DNA of 64,000 nt from Panorpa germanica (GCA_963678705.1 OY783221.1:11470001-11534000); one strand, 5' to 3'. Shown: positions 23,052-34,732, numbered from the stretch's first letter. Numbers and translations are program-made. The notes: generated by a model from the letters alone, not told the origin.

Positions 23052-23718
23052 AATGGGCTTGTGTCCTCATTTGTAATGGTCGACTTTTCAATTGTTGATT
23101 GAAATTGATGTTAATAAATGTGTATTGGCGTGTCTATTTTATTAAATATCGTAATGTTGACGGAGATATAGCAATTAAAAGTTTGAATTGTAGTTTTAGC
23201 GCTAGAGATGGTCGGCCATTTGTATGACGTGAAATGCATTTTATACGTTAGTTATTTGTCAGTGCTGTGGCAATATTTTGTAGCTGTTGGTAGTCGAAAT
23301 AATCAAGTCAAGTCAAAGAATAATATTGCAGACACAATATTGAAATTTTATTGTTTCTTGAAATAGCTGTAAATAGTATTTGATATTTTGATATATAAAT
23401 ACATATAGCAGAGATTTATGAGCTGTAAGGTTGTTAACCTATAAACTTTTCAGAGTTCTGTCAAGAATATATCTCTTTACGCTTTGTTGTGTAAAAGAGA
23501 TAGCAAATAGCGGTTGTGAGGTCACATGCATTTGGAATGTTGTACAACGTTGAATCCCTTTAATAATTAAAGAGACAAAATGAATTTTTTAATTGGTAAT
23601 ATCTCTTAACATATAAGGAGTTATTAAAAAATAATTGAACATTTGAGGTTCTAGTAACCCACTTTATCAATATATAGTACACTTTTATAGAAATTAAGAC
23701 ATACGACACAAGCCCATT
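23052..23718 (+). mobile_element. TIR element, family M, copy A
   Basis: Starts AATGGGCTTGTGTCCTC and ends CGACACAAGCCCATT, giving terminal inverted repeats of about 15-18 bp. The body (TGACGGAGATATAGCAATTA, GTAGTTTTAGCGCTAGA, TCACATGCATTTGGAATG) is shared with 35672-36310, 34733-35147 and, inverted, 40380-40969 and 57407-58053. This copy has about 80 bp extra before the TCACATGCA block. No transposase is encoded. The target duplication is unclear. Confidence 0.85.
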
Positions 23719-23719
23719 A

Positions 23720-25000
23720 CAAAATTCCCATTAATACAAAACACGGATATTACCTTAACAACATGTATCATTTTACTCATACGAAACCTAATAATAATTA
23801 ATCTAAAAAGTTCTCAATTTTATCTGAAATTTATACTTAATAATTTCTTAATTCATAAAACGGAGAATTTATTATTTCAAAAAGCAATAAAATAATTCAT
23901 ATAGCGCTAAACATTAGGTAATTTTCTTTTTGTTAAATAAACCTTTTTAATACACGCAACATCTCAAAACACTTTTTGATTTGTAAATAATGTATTTCCG
24001 TTATTATTTTAATTGTTTTCTAACTTTTAATTGAATTGTCTAAATTTTCAATAAAATCTCTGCTGCTAAATAGAATTGTTGAAACCAGACGAGATTTCTA
24101 CATCTACCAGAATAAGCTACGTGCTCCGTTCTGTGACATGTGATCTGAATATAGCTCATTAACTAATTGGGAAATTAAATTATATCAAGCAAAAGGGATG
24201 TGCGCTGAAGCGATCACAGATGCTGCTCAGAATTATTAAGGACGTGCTCGGATGAACGAACGCTTAAAACCCTGCGCCGAACAAAACGTATTTAATTTGA
24301 TGCAAGGGAAGCAGAAGACTTTAAATATGCTTAAACTGAACATCTGTTTAATTCATGTACCTGTTCTGTAAGAGATATGGTTCACAAGAAATGCTTGCCC
24401 ATAAAATCATACGATTTGCTTTTGACTTTTGTACGGGAAACTATAATTGTGCGCCCCCAAAATCTAAAAAGCTCATTGACAAACAGTGCTTTCTATAAAG
24501 TTAATTAAAACTCTTACAAATTTTTCATTTAAATTCTGGGGAGAAAGATGTTTTTTAGAAAAATATTATTAGACAAAAAGGGGGTGGGGCGGCATTTATC
24601 TTGCACGACATATACCCTATTCTTGACTTTTCCTTTCTCCAAATACCATTTGACTTTTTGAAAAAGAATAAGAATTTCCGGATCACATTACTAATGAGTG
24701 AAAATTCGAAATAGGGCACATGCTCAATGCCACACACATTTTAAATTATTGGGGCCGTGCAAGGTGATGGTGGGGGGGATAATATATATCTAGTTCCGGC
24801 TCAGAGCAGAAATTACTGATAAAAAAACAGCGGAAAAAATTATGTAAAGAAAACGCATTAATATTAAAGAGTGTAACTTTCTCTCTGACGTCATGTGTCA
24901 AGAATTGGACATTAGATCATTGGATATGATATACATATCTTAGTTAGGCAAATGAATCTGCAATGAAAATCCAAGCTTTTATTTTCCAAAATTAACAACA
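23720..25000. other. Non-coding AT-rich stretch
   Basis: No supported gene, RNA or repeat copy. Confidence 0.45.
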
Positions 25001-25002
25001 AC

Positions 25003-25360
25003 TAGAAACGTTGGAGCACATTAAGTTTTCATGTGAGAAAAAGGTAAATAGCGAAAAGAATATTGTCCAGTTATTAAAGGAAGGCAGTGAAGGGAAGAGG
25101 TGGATGACGGAGATAGAGAAAAGCAGCGAGGAAAGAGAAGGAATGGCAAAGTAAAAACAAGAGGGAGAGTAGCAGGAGGAGCGAAGCAATAGCAGTAGCA
25201 GTTTTGTTTTTATTTTTCTTGTTTTTTTCTTTTGGACGAAGTGAGAATATTTAGATATAATAAGAATCAAAAATGAATTAAGTACAATGATATGTAATTT
25301 AATGAGTTAAGGCAGAAGAATGTAGTGCCCAATGGCAAAAACATTAAAAATAAATAATAA
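25003..25360 (+). mobile_element. Purine-rich retroposon (LEHIKF family), subfamily A, best-preserved 5' frame
   Basis: From GGAGCACATTAAG (25013) the plus-strand frame reads LEHIKFSCEKKVNSEKNI, then QLLKEGSEGKRWMTEIEKSS and a short Glu-rich end before a stop near 25160. The 3' UTR and A-rich end (ATTAAAAATAAAT) match the other A copies. The frame is the cleanest A version and aligns with subfamilies B and C. I could not define a duplication. Confidence 0.75.
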
Positions 25361-25369
25361 TATTCATGA

Positions 25370-26020
25370 CGTCTGAGAAAAATACGATTTAGGTTAAGTT
25401 AACAACGATTCTATGAATTATCAACAACATAAAGGTCTAGTACTTTGGTGTATTAAAATATTGATTGGAATGAAAGGGACATTTCTGGGACAGTCCTGGA
25501 TGGATGGACAAATGAATGGTTCCTTTTAAATAGGTCTTCAATGAAAGAGAAGACAAAAGAACAATGGAGATTAAAGTTACTGTACTACAGACAAAAAGGA
25601 CCCTTAGAAGACTTTTGGTATTGTATCAATCTACAATTAATATTCTGCAGGACACGTTCTAGCTGCATAAGCTCCTTGCGTTCACAAACAAATCCACGCG
25701 CCGGCCCTGTTTTAAAATGGAACACTTAGGTGGTTAAAAAATGCACTGGAAACGCAGCAGTGAATAAATGCATATCATGAAATCAGTATTAACTACATCT
25801 CAAAGACATTGTAATTTCGAAATTGTTCTGATTTAAAATGTAATATTTAATGTACCCGACCCGTAGCAAGACTAATAACGAAACGTAAATTATTGGCTGA
25901 CTCATCGTGCCTTGCATATTGATATTATCAGTTGCAGAGGTTCCCAAACAAAGGTGAGCGGGATAGATATTGCAGGTTATTATTTAATAAGTATATTTCA
26001 ATTACGAGCTTATTAATTTC
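25370..26020. other. Non-coding stretch
   Basis: No supported gene. The open frame at 25541-25729 has no recognised motif. Confidence 0.4.
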
Positions 26021-26024
26021 GTTT

Positions 26025-26274
26025 AGTGGCTGGAAGAATGGAACGAAGAGACTTATTAAGAAAGTGAAGCCATCAATTTGCAAACAAGATTTATTGGTCG
26101 GCCTAAATATATTCATAATAGGTCATACAAATCTTACTCATATCTACTTATTCAAAAGAGAATCACAACCAATATGTGAACAATGTAACATCTCACTAAC
26201 AGTAAAACATGTTATTCACTTCATCAATGAATCTAATTTAATCTACATATTTCAAATGCCCATATTCTTATTTA
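26025..26274 (+). mobile_element. LINE ORF2 C-terminal fragment (Jockey-like), interrupted by a Helitron
   Basis: The frame reads SGWKNGTKRLIKKVKPSI, then IIGHTNLTHIYLFKRES and CEQCNISLTVKHVIHF. The IGHTxLTHxYLxKRE...CEQC...TVKHxxxxC/F pattern is characteristic of the RNase H tail of Jockey-like LINEs. The frame loses similarity at 26274, where a Helitron begins; the LINE 3' UTR resumes at 26605. Confidence 0.85.
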
Positions 26275-26604
26275 TCTTAATATATATAAATTACGTGTCA
26301 CGTTGTCTCTCCGCGATGGACTCCTAAACTACTTAACCGATTTTAATCAAATTTGTACACCGTGTGCAGTTTGATCCAACTTGAAAGATAGGATAGCTTA
26401 CATCTCAATTTATGATTGCAATATTATCTTATTGCAAATTATTCGTCTATTAATTATCTGTATATGACATATGACATCTGGCGACGATGATGGCGACATC
26501 TGTTGACTAGATTGAGTAAATATTCTGTTGACTAGATTGAGTAAATATTCAATAGATGGCGCTATGTAACGTTAGACACAGCAACGCGTGGCCGGGACAG
26601 CTAG
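26275..26604 (+). mobile_element. Non-autonomous Helitron-like element
   Basis: Begins TC at 26275 and ends CTAG at 26604, between host A (26274) and T (26605), as Helitrons do. The interior segments GTCACGTTGTCTCTCCGCGA, CCGATTTTAATCAAATTTG and CAACGCGTGGCCGGGACAGC are of a kind I know from widespread insect Helitrons. There is no Rep/helicase coding. I did not confirm a 3' hairpin. The element contains a 25-bp tandem duplication (26500-26549). Confidence 0.75.
26500..26549. repeat. 25-bp perfect tandem duplication
   Basis: The unit starting CTGTTGACTAGATTGAG is repeated exactly twice (26500-26524 and 26525-26549) within the Helitron-like element. Confidence 0.95.
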
Positions 26605-26682
26605 TAAATGTATATATTGTTTCAAGTGCTAAATAATTATCAGTAGTTAATGTACTCAAATAAATACTTTAAAAAAAATTCC
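26605..26682 (+). mobile_element. LINE 3' UTR and tail (continuation after the Helitron)
   Basis: AAATGTATATATTGTTTCAA, GTGCTAA and ACTCAAATAA followed by an A-rich end closely match 61067-61130, where the same segment follows a Jockey-like C-terminus. This links the tail to the LINE cut at 26274. Confidence 0.75.
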
Positions 26683-26689
26683 GTGTAGC

Positions 26690-27230
26690 GGGATAATAGT
26701 ACTGTGATCCTCTTTCAACTTTTATTATCTTCAAAAATTCAATTACTAGGTACTAGGCCAGGGGTCTACAAAGTATTACATACCATGAAAGAAAATACAC
26801 AGGAAAAGATTAAGAAATAAAACTTTTATTATTAAAATCAATATTTGAATAAAAACGTAAGGTGTCTAGGTTGATGTCTAAACTTGTTCAACACCCTTTA
26901 CCTATTTACCGTTTTCCTATGAACACTGATCATGCACCTCCTGTAAATTAATCCTGCCGGAGCCCATTTTCAGTTCCCCATTCTTTTATTTAAAGCTTGT
27001 CATGACTGTTATCTCTTCTGTAGTAAATTATATTTAAAGAATTGGATTTGAATCATCAGTGAAAAAGTTTTTTCAAATTTTGAGGTTTTTTTGCTTCATG
27101 TTTCAGAACTAAAAAAGATCACAAATAGCTAAATCAGAAGATTAGCAGATGCATGACATTAATTACATCATATTTTCTATTTGATTCGGTCCACCTAATA
27201 TCCATTAAATAATTAGACTGAAAGCGGACA
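26690..27230. other. Non-coding stretch
   Basis: No supported gene or repeat copy. Confidence 0.4.
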
Positions 27231-27234
27231 TCTG

Positions 27235-27528
27235 CTCTACAAATTCATACTTAAACCAGCATGGTCATATGGTATTCAACTATAGGGTACTGCATCTACC
27301 TCTAATATTGAAATAATCCAAAGATTCCAATCTAAAATGTTAAGGATTGCCACGAATGCACCATGGTTTGTACCTAATACAGTTAATGAAGAAGTAGTGC
27401 TAAGAATCAAAGCATACAAAGAGAAAGTACTTGAACATCCAAACAATTTGGCCAGCTGTCTAATGCCCAATAATTCGATAGTACACAGACTAAAAAAGAA
27501 AGTACCTCAAGACCTATTAACCAACTAA
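27235..27528 (+). mobile_element. LINE reverse-transcriptase C-terminal fragment (Jockey-like)
   Basis: The frame reads LYKFILKPAWSYGIQL, a stop, GTASTSNIEIIQRFQSKMLR, then ATNAPWFVPN and a terminal ASCLMPNNS...RLKKKVPQDLL. LKPxWxYGIQLWGTAS...IQRFQSKxLRxxxNAPWYVPN is the diagnostic end of Jockey-clade ORF2; here the Trp of QLWG is lost and a stop stands in its place. No other ORF2 parts are adjacent. Confidence 0.9.
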
Positions 27529-27534
27529 ACAGAA

Positions 27535-28110
27535 TCTAGGATCTATTGAAATTGAGGGATCAGTCGATGGGCACATCCCGCGCAAGACACTTTATTTACA
27601 TACCAATCACTGAATGTCCTCTAAAAAGGAAAGATTTTAATACTCCTTAGAAATTAAATAAAAATAATTACACATCACTGATTGAGAACCGCAGCACAGT
27701 TCACAGGTCAAACTGTAACATTAACTGACTGGCATAAACCCAAAGAAAATAAACGAATCTTTATTTATTCTTGACATGCTTGAAGCAGCAAAGAAAACAA
27801 TGCAAAAAAAAACAAAAGAATATATAAATATATGTGTACCTTGTACATACAAACACATATTATGTTACCTGGAATTGTTTATGTCAGTCAATTGTATCTT
27901 TTGAGATGAACATGAAAACAAAACGCATGTGCAATCATGAATTACGAAAAAAAGGTGTGTTTCTCGACTGATGGGGTTCGGAGAAAAGGTGGAGATTAAT
28001 TTATTACACTAAAAAATAACAGAAGTTCTGTTCAATAAACTTTCTGATTACTATCACAGATTTATATGTTTTAAGATCGAAACTTTGGAATTTTATGATT
28101 CAACTACATA
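27535..28110. other. Non-coding stretch
   Basis: AT-rich, no supported gene or repeat copy. Confidence 0.4.
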
Positions 28111-28117
28111 CCCTAAT

Positions 28118-28772
28118 CTTTTCGATAATGTTTTTTGACGACACAGTTAATATATCATTATTTCTATAATTACTACATGATAAAATAACATTTAAAGAAT
28201 ACTTTGTGAAATTTTCATAAATAAATATCAGAAAATGAGTTGATGGCAGCGAATCTCCGCAGATGATACAAAAAAAAGTCTCTTTACGGTGTCCCATCAT
28301 AACTCATCACTGGATTATTTTAAATCAAAAAACCAAAATAATTTCATTTCTTGATAAGTTTCCGCAGGTAAACCCGCCGAGTTTTTTTATTTTATTGATC
28401 TTTTAATTTTTTACAGCACTTGGAAGTGAACATATCGATTTTTCATGAAAAAACCAGAAACTTTCTTATTTTAAAATACGTTAAAATTAAAAAAAAAACT
28501 CGACAGCTCTACCTCGGCATTTATGTAAAGAAAAAGTGTGTAAAATTTTAAAACGATCGGTGCAGTAGATTTGAGTTAGAGAGGGCACCGACTCTAAGCT
28601 ATGTGTAAAAAAAACGAGAATTAAAGTTTCAAAGAAAGACGGAACCAGACCAGAGAGGTGAAGACTTAAAACTCTATATCTCCCACAGTTTTAGTTCAAT
28701 CGTTTTCAAATTTTCACACAATAAACCTAATATGTTGTACATTAATATAAATAAATGAGAAAAAAAGTTGAA
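28118..28772 (-). repeat. Unclassified dispersed repeat, copy 2 (SINE-free, empty site)
   Basis: Reverse-complement relative of 178-1112 over nearly its full length, including the internal inverted CTCGAC-type pair. At 28150-28175 it shows GTAATTATAGAAATAAT (on the minus strand) uninterrupted, the pre-insertion state of the SINE site in copy 1. It has no reading frame. Confidence 0.85.
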
Positions 28773-28779
28773 ACCTTAA

Positions 28780-29690
28780 AAATGAAACATTGGCAGCGCC
28801 ACCTACGGCAGCAGTGGTGTTTCTATGTCTACGTTTTTAAAATTTAATTTTTAATGTTGCATATTCGAATCTAAAACAAAAACACAAAACTAAAATTAAA
28901 ACAGTAGCTGGGAATGATACTTATAAAGCTATAAAACGGTCTAGTAAATATTAATAGAAACAGCAGGAAATAGAAGTAGAGTATTACGTACGAGAATCAT
29001 AACCTCACTTTCTGTATCTGATATTCATTTGCAATAAAATAATTTACTTTTTCTGTATCTCATTAGAAGTGTATAATCGCTATTTTAATCTATAAACAAA
29101 ATTACAAAAATGTTTTAGTAAGCTCAATTTATACTCAACATATTATGCATCGCTAAAAAAATGTTTATAAATTACACTCCGATAAAAAAATAAATAAATA
29201 AAATAAATAATAATATGACATTCTTCTTACAAATCTAAAGGCACGTGCATGTGTAGATATATGCATGTATTTGTGAGTATGTGAAACTATGTCTAATGTT
29301 ACACATGAATTCCTGCCATGATTTTCAAATGTCATTGATTTATAATAAATGAACCGTAAATTATACGTATTATTGTACTTTCAAATTAATTTTAAAATCA
29401 TTTGATATTATACTTTGTATTGATGTCTGAAACTCTGCGAAAGTGAGGTTATGGATTGCGTTTTATCATGTGATCACATTATAGACTCTATATTATGATG
29501 CTGTATCTATTGAAGTAGAAACACGAGTGTCTTAAGGTAGTTTGGCTATAAACCCTGGCTGTAATATAGTGTTAATCAAGGTGCGTTTAATATGTCAAAA
29601 TAAAAAAAATTCCACCGATTTTGAAGTGAGATATTTATAATTAAAGTGCACATCATTAACAAACAACGGGCCGATAAAGTATAAAAGAAA
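28780..29690. other. Non-coding AT-rich stretch
   Basis: A run of AAATA-type simple sequence lies near 29178-29212. No supported gene. Confidence 0.45.
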
Positions 29691-29699
29691 GAGACATAG

Positions 29700-29795
29700 A
29701 GAAAAGAATATTACCCGCAGTTTGTTGCTGCAAGAGAGTTATCAGAGGACGATTCAGTATTTCAATCAGTATACCGAATGACTATTGTTCAATAA
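29700..29795 (+). pseudogene. PIF/Harbinger transposase N-terminal fragment
   Basis: The frame reads RKEYYPQFVAARELSEDD, then SVFQSVYRMT. The pattern KGEY...LVxELRxDDxxFxxYxRM marks the N-terminal part of PIF/Harbinger nuclease proteins. Almost the same segment occurs on the minus strand at 49055-49248 (VAARELSEDD..., QSVHRM), after a typical RRRMYWLHP start. Only a stub is left; no DDE domain follows. A family I MITE begins about 70 bp downstream. Confidence 0.7.
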
Positions 29796-29864
29796 TATGA
29801 ATAAAATTGACTGCTGAGTCCATTATTTGCAGTCTAAGCAAATGCGACGTTGCAGCTCCGTGGA

Positions 29865-30222
29865 GAATGGAACTGTGTTGTGAGTGAGAGAGTGAGTGCA
29901 CGTGTATACAAACGAGAGACACATGGCATGAATGAAATAAAACTGATTTGAAATTGGTTTTGAGCGACTGTGTTTCTAGGTCGCAGGGCAATTACGTTGC
30001 ATGCTTTTGATGGTGAACTTCATGAGCAGAGATGTGCACAAATGCTTTATAAAAGTATTTAAATACATACATACAAATACCTCACAATACGACACAATAA
30101 AATCCCCTATTATGCTATTGTTAAAAATTATATAGAGTCACGAAACACGGCTCGACATGGCTCGTTTTTAGTTTTCGTTGGAAACTTTGAGTTTGCAACC
30201 AGTCGACCAGTGTGCGGCCAGT
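29865..30222 (+). mobile_element. PIF/Harbinger-type MITE, family I, diverged copy
   Basis: Collinear with the copies at 16690 and 52482 and, inverted, 39470-39805: ACTGTGTTGTGAGTGAGAGA, TTTGAAATTGGTTTTGAGCG, TATTTAAATACATACATAC, ATCCCCTATTATGCTATTG and ACGGCTCGACATGGCTCG. The right end reads GTGTGCGGCCAGTCGACC. Precise termini are eroded. Confidence 0.7.
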
Positions 30223-30229
30223 CGACCCT

Positions 30230-31355
30230 GTATTACTATTCTAATGAATGGCACCTCTCTTTCTATGCATGATGTTACCACCAGACCTGGGTTGAAGTCA
30301 CAACGATGTACTAGGAGTATTCCTTCAACCAATTACCGCTAACATAATTTAATCCGATTTGTAATAAAATTGTAAACACAGCCTACAGTTACTCAGTGTT
30401 ATTTTAAACATGTTTTTATACAATAAGTTTTAATAACATATATTAATTTAAATTTAAACAATAATTTACAACTTTTTGTGTGTGTTAATAATCTTCTGTT
30501 AACCTCATTTTCTGATCCGGTTTTTTCCTATAAACAAATACCAGGAGCAATCGAATAAGACGAATAAAATATAAATGAAATAAAATTAATATAAGATTTC
30601 GATTTCCGTTATTGGCAGATAGTAAATAAGGAAATTAAACTCGTTTTTATGAACACCGTATGTATACACCGTGGTGTTATTTGCTTTTAAATAAATTTTA
30701 ATTAATATAAATTAATTTCTTGTAAATATCAGGTGTGTCTTTTATTGCTAGTTATATCCAGGACCGGTCAGAGGCCCCATCGCATCGAGGGCGAAAAGTT
30801 TCTATGTAAATATACGAGTATATTTCCTAGTTCAATAAATTCTCTTATTCATCCTCATGATTCTAAACATTTATAAATATTTGTTAAATTCATTCAGAAA
30901 TAAAGTACCGCGCTAGAGCCTGCCTACCTAGATATAAAACGTGACGTGACATTCGATCGATGTGCGGCTCTTTCTAGATTTGTGTATAATAAAAATGCAC
31001 TAAAACACAATTTTACGACAAAAATGCCAGATCTGCTTTTACGATCCAAACATTAAATTCCTTGATAGCTTACAAGCTTCATTTCTATCCCGATTGCTGT
31101 TTACGTCAAAATAAATTAAGGGTGTTGAGAAACATCGATGAATTACGAACATCGCTCTATGTTTGAATCATTTGTCAACGACTCTCAGGGCCGCATTAGA
31201 ACATTGGAGACCCCTAGACATTTTATCCATTCATAACTTACTTTTATCTAGAGACTTTCTTAAGAATTTATATTTATATCTTAACCGTATATAAAAATAT
31301 AAGTGTAATATAAAATATAAAATACAGGGAACTGTACTGGCTGATTGGAAAGGAT
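30230..31355. other. Non-coding AT-rich stretch
   Basis: No supported gene or repeat copy on either strand. Confidence 0.45.
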
Positions 31356-31358
31356 TCC

Positions 31359-31420
31359 ATTCTATTAGTACAAAATAAGTTACTACTATACTATTCTATT
31401 AGTACAAAATAAGTTACTAA
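31359..31420. repeat. 34-bp imperfect tandem duplication
   Basis: ATTCTATTAGTACAAAATAA begins at 31359 and again at 31393, so a 34-bp unit is present about 1.8 times, just upstream of a LINE fragment. Confidence 0.85.
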
Positions 31421-31422
31421 TA

Positions 31423-31710
31423 TATGGTATCCAGCCAAGAGGCTGTACTAGTCAGAGTAACAAGGATTTAATCCCAAGGTTCCAGAACAAAGTGCTAAGA
31501 AACATCGTGGAAGCACCCTGGTATATTAGAAACATTGATCTTCACCGGGACTTAAAGATGGAAACTGTGGACACTACAATAAGTAAATTTGCCAAAAATC
31601 ACCAGGAAAGAATCTAACAACATGTTAATGACGAGGTAACACACCTACTGGACAACGATGGAGAAACAAAGAGAAGATTGAAAAGGGTTAAGCCATTTGA
31701 GTTAGTTTAA
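31423..31710 (+). mobile_element. LINE ORF2 C-terminus (Jockey-like)
   Basis: The frame reads YGIQPRGCTSQSNKDLIPRF, QNKVLRNIVEAPWYIRN, then ISKFAKNHQERI, a stop, and HVNDEVTHLLDN...RLKRVKPFELV before a final stop. FQNKxLRxIVxAPWYxRN is the conserved end of Jockey-clade reverse transcriptases, and the rest fits the short C-terminal domain of that clade. It comes from a different family than 27235-27528, to judge from sequence distance. Confidence 0.9.
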
Positions 31711-31714
31711 TGAA

Positions 31715-33000
31715 ATTAAATGTAATTAAATGTAATCGTGCAAAACGTAATACATATTTATGTTAAATATTTCACATCATACAATATTATGTTGACGTTA
31801 AATTGCTTATTAGTCTAATAGACTAGATTGTAATAGATAAGAAATAAACTAAATAAAATAAATAAGGTTTTACCTAATATATAACGTTTTATGACCTATT
31901 TTACTGTTCCTTGAAAAATTAATCTATAATTTTGTGCAATACACATACTCATATGTCTTAAGAACACCCTTTTAAAGATTAAAAGCTTTTAGAATAGCTA
32001 TACAAGACTACCTTTAGATAAAATAGTTGTTTAAAGACTATCTGGTGTCTAATGAACGCCTGAACAAAGAATTATTTATCCTTTTTTAATATCACTTTTT
32101 AAATTACTTGTTCTTCAATTAGGTTTTTAATAAATTAAGGACCTTGTTGTGTAACTTTTTGTCCTGACGTTATGCGTCAGTAATAAACATTATTTTGTAA
32201 TAATTACTATCTTTATTTAATATAAATTATTGTATTTAATGTAATTAATATTATTTCTTTATATTTCTAAATAATTTAGATTAAAACGTGACATTAACAC
32301 TAAAATTCAGTGAGAGGGAATGGGGCTTTAAAACATTTAAAAGAAAAACGGCTAAATTGGAGCAGCCGTTCTCCAAAGATGCGCTTACCAACGAATAGCA
32401 TTTAATTTTTATTTATTTAGATAGACATTAACATACAAATGAGGTATGACGTCATAGAAAAATGTACACAAAAAGGGACAACCCAACGGTAATGCAACGG
32501 TATGCAACGATATTTCTGCTGTCACCCCTATACGTGATCCCGGTCCCAAGTTACTAGCTGAATTGGCTTTTCGCTGAATGTTGCATTTGGGTTTACTGGC
32601 TTCCACCTAATAAAGTCATATATCTGGGTCACTAGTATTATATGCAAGTGAATAAGAAAATGATTTAAGACAGTCATTTCGCAGAACAAAACCATATGCT
32701 GTTTGTTCACTGCTCTGTTCAGGTCAGGGTCATAATACAATCGAAATATATATCTGTCCTATAAACAATAATAGTTTCACTCTGTAGTTAGAAAGAGATG
32801 TATATATTTTATAATAATTTTAAACAAAATATGAAATTTAATACCATATATGTAAAGTAATACCAGTTTCATATTTGCATAAATTGGAGGATATGTAGAG
32901 ACAGGGTATTAGGTATATTGAAGTCAATTTAATTAATGAAGAGTAGTATTTGGAATTATGAAAAGTGCTGCATGGTTCGAAGACTTAGTGCCGGTTGCTG
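31715..33000. other. Non-coding stretch
   Basis: Minus-strand frames at 32409-32740 overlap each other and show no known motif. No supported feature. Confidence 0.4.
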
Positions 33001-33148
33001 TAGTCAAGAACGGACGATAACAAATCAGCTAAAGACGTTATGGAAAGGAACCCAGAAGACAACCAAAAGAAGATAGGTATGATAAATTAGAAGAATGAAG
33101 GAATAAACAAAACAACATGGGTTTTGCCACCAAGATGATGATGGTTAT
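33001..33148 (+). mobile_element. RTE-like LINE 3' end, degraded
   Basis: GAACCCAGAAGACAACCAAA, AGATAGGTATGATAAATTAG and GCCACCAAGATGATGATGG recall the last codons and GATGAT tail of RTE-type LINEs. A second, better example is at 58090-58290 with AGTGCCAAGATGATGATG. The reading frame is lost. Confidence 0.55.
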
Positions 33149-33278
33149 TAAAAATATCACAGGTTTCGAAACTGATCATTCGAACATATCGATAGTTTAG
33201 ATCATTATTGAACATCTCCGAAAAGTTTAAAATTTTATGCTCTATCTGATTCAATCAATATTCAGATAACTCATAAAT

Positions 33279-33930
33279 TATTTTATTATATTAATTGTGT
33301 GCCTTTCGGCTTTACAATCTACATTATTATATTTCTTAATGCATTTCATATAAATTTAAAGTTAAAACTAATCTTAAACTATTCTAGACTATTACTACTT
33401 CGAATAGTACTTTCTGTTTCTTCTTTTCTTGATCCTCTCTCCTCATGTTTCCTGCTTCTCCTTCCTTATTGCCTATATCTTCATCTATTACCTCTTGCCT
33501 TCCTTATCTCCTTTCGACAAACCCTCTATTATCTTTTCACTATCCTTCCTGCCTTCTCTCTCCGTTTTCACTTCTCCACTTATGTTTATTACAGGCATAA
33601 ATACTCTATCTTTACTATTTCCTCTTGACTCTCTTACTTTACTATTTCTTCTTGACTCTCTTCCTTTACTATTTTATTATTGTCTCTCTCTCCGTCATCC
33701 ACCTCTTGTCTTTATCTCCTTTTCGCAAATCCTCTATTTTTCTGGACTGAAGTTTAACTGTTTCCTCGCTACTTCTCTCTTTCTCCTGTTTCCCTACACT
33801 GCCTCTTTTAGTACTTCCACTCTCTTCATGTTCCTTATGCAGCACAGCTACGAGGTTATTTATTGTCCTGTTTTTTCTTTCCTTTTTTCTATTTCCACCA
33901 TCCACCTCTTTCCTTCACTACCTCCTAAAT
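33279..33930 (-). mobile_element. Purine-rich retroposon (LEHIKF family), subfamily B, with perfect 13-bp duplication
   Basis: Flanked by ATAACTCATAAAT at 33266-33278 and 33931-33943. The sense strand is minus. It starts inside the family frame (GGSEGKRWMVEIEKRKEK), so it is 5' truncated, then carries KQEKERSSEETVKLQSRKIE and GDKDKRWMTERETIIK before a stop. The 3' UTR ends GCCGAAAGGCACACAATTAA and an A/T-rich tail. It matches 51451-52071 over nearly all its length. The plus strand looks like endless C/T runs only because it is antisense. Confidence 0.85.
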
Positions 33931-33944
33931 ATAACTCATAAATG

Positions 33945-34730
33945 TTTGATTGCGAGATCTAAATTTATAACGGCAGTAGCCATGAATAGATTGTTATTGT
34001 TATAAAGTATAAAAAAAAGAGAGCAGAACATTATTGGGGCGATAAAAGGGTACGTGCCTAGGAAGACTGAGAAATCATAATTAAAAAAATTCATAAATGC
34101 AAACAAACTTGCCGAAAACCGCTGGATTATTGCTTTCGTCGTTATTTCAAAACTCAATTTTCGGAGATGTCTCACTAATAAACTGGACGATCGATATGTG
34201 TGGTAGCAGCATTAGGCTATTTTAAATGGTTATAAAAACAAGCGAAATAATTGTAAATGTAATATCCCTATTAAATGTATCCTTCTTCCTCGTACTTTGT
34301 ACCACGTGCGGTTGGATTCTGTTTTCGGCTAAACGTGTAGCGACCTGTTTACGTAATTGCACACATAAGAAACCTCACATTAGGTTGATTTAGTGACCAT
34401 TAAGCGGTCGTTGCGGACACTTTGGGCTCACCGTCTCTACATCTCGACCCCCTCTTCCCACCTTCGTCTTACTACCGACAGTAGACTGCTGTTATAAAGT
34501 GTAAACATTTTTTACACTTGAATACAGTATTCTTAAAAATAATTTTAGAAGTTTCCTGCAGTTGAACTGCGTAAGAAAGGAAAAGGATAAATGTATATTA
34601 AACGACTTAAGATATATAGGTAAATAGCGAAGTTATTGACTTAGTTTTGGTAGTATTTTGTCCTGCAAATAAGTAGTGGAATATGTAATACAATGCTCCA
34701 GTGCGTACTCTTATATTTTTTTGTATTTCT
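33945..34730. other. Non-coding stretch
   Basis: No supported gene or repeat copy. Confidence 0.4.
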
Positions 34731-34732
34731 GG

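Noticed and set aside
32409..32740. Two overlapping minus-strand frames as a host gene
   Set aside because: They overlap in different frames, have no conserved motif and no exon-like composition.
33429..33941. 170-codon Ser/Leu/Phe-rich frame, and similar ones at 33299-33628, 51467-52002 and 60003-60339
   Set aside because: They translate the pyrimidine strand of the purine-rich retroposons, where stop codons are rare because A and G are rare. The meaningful frame is on the other strand.
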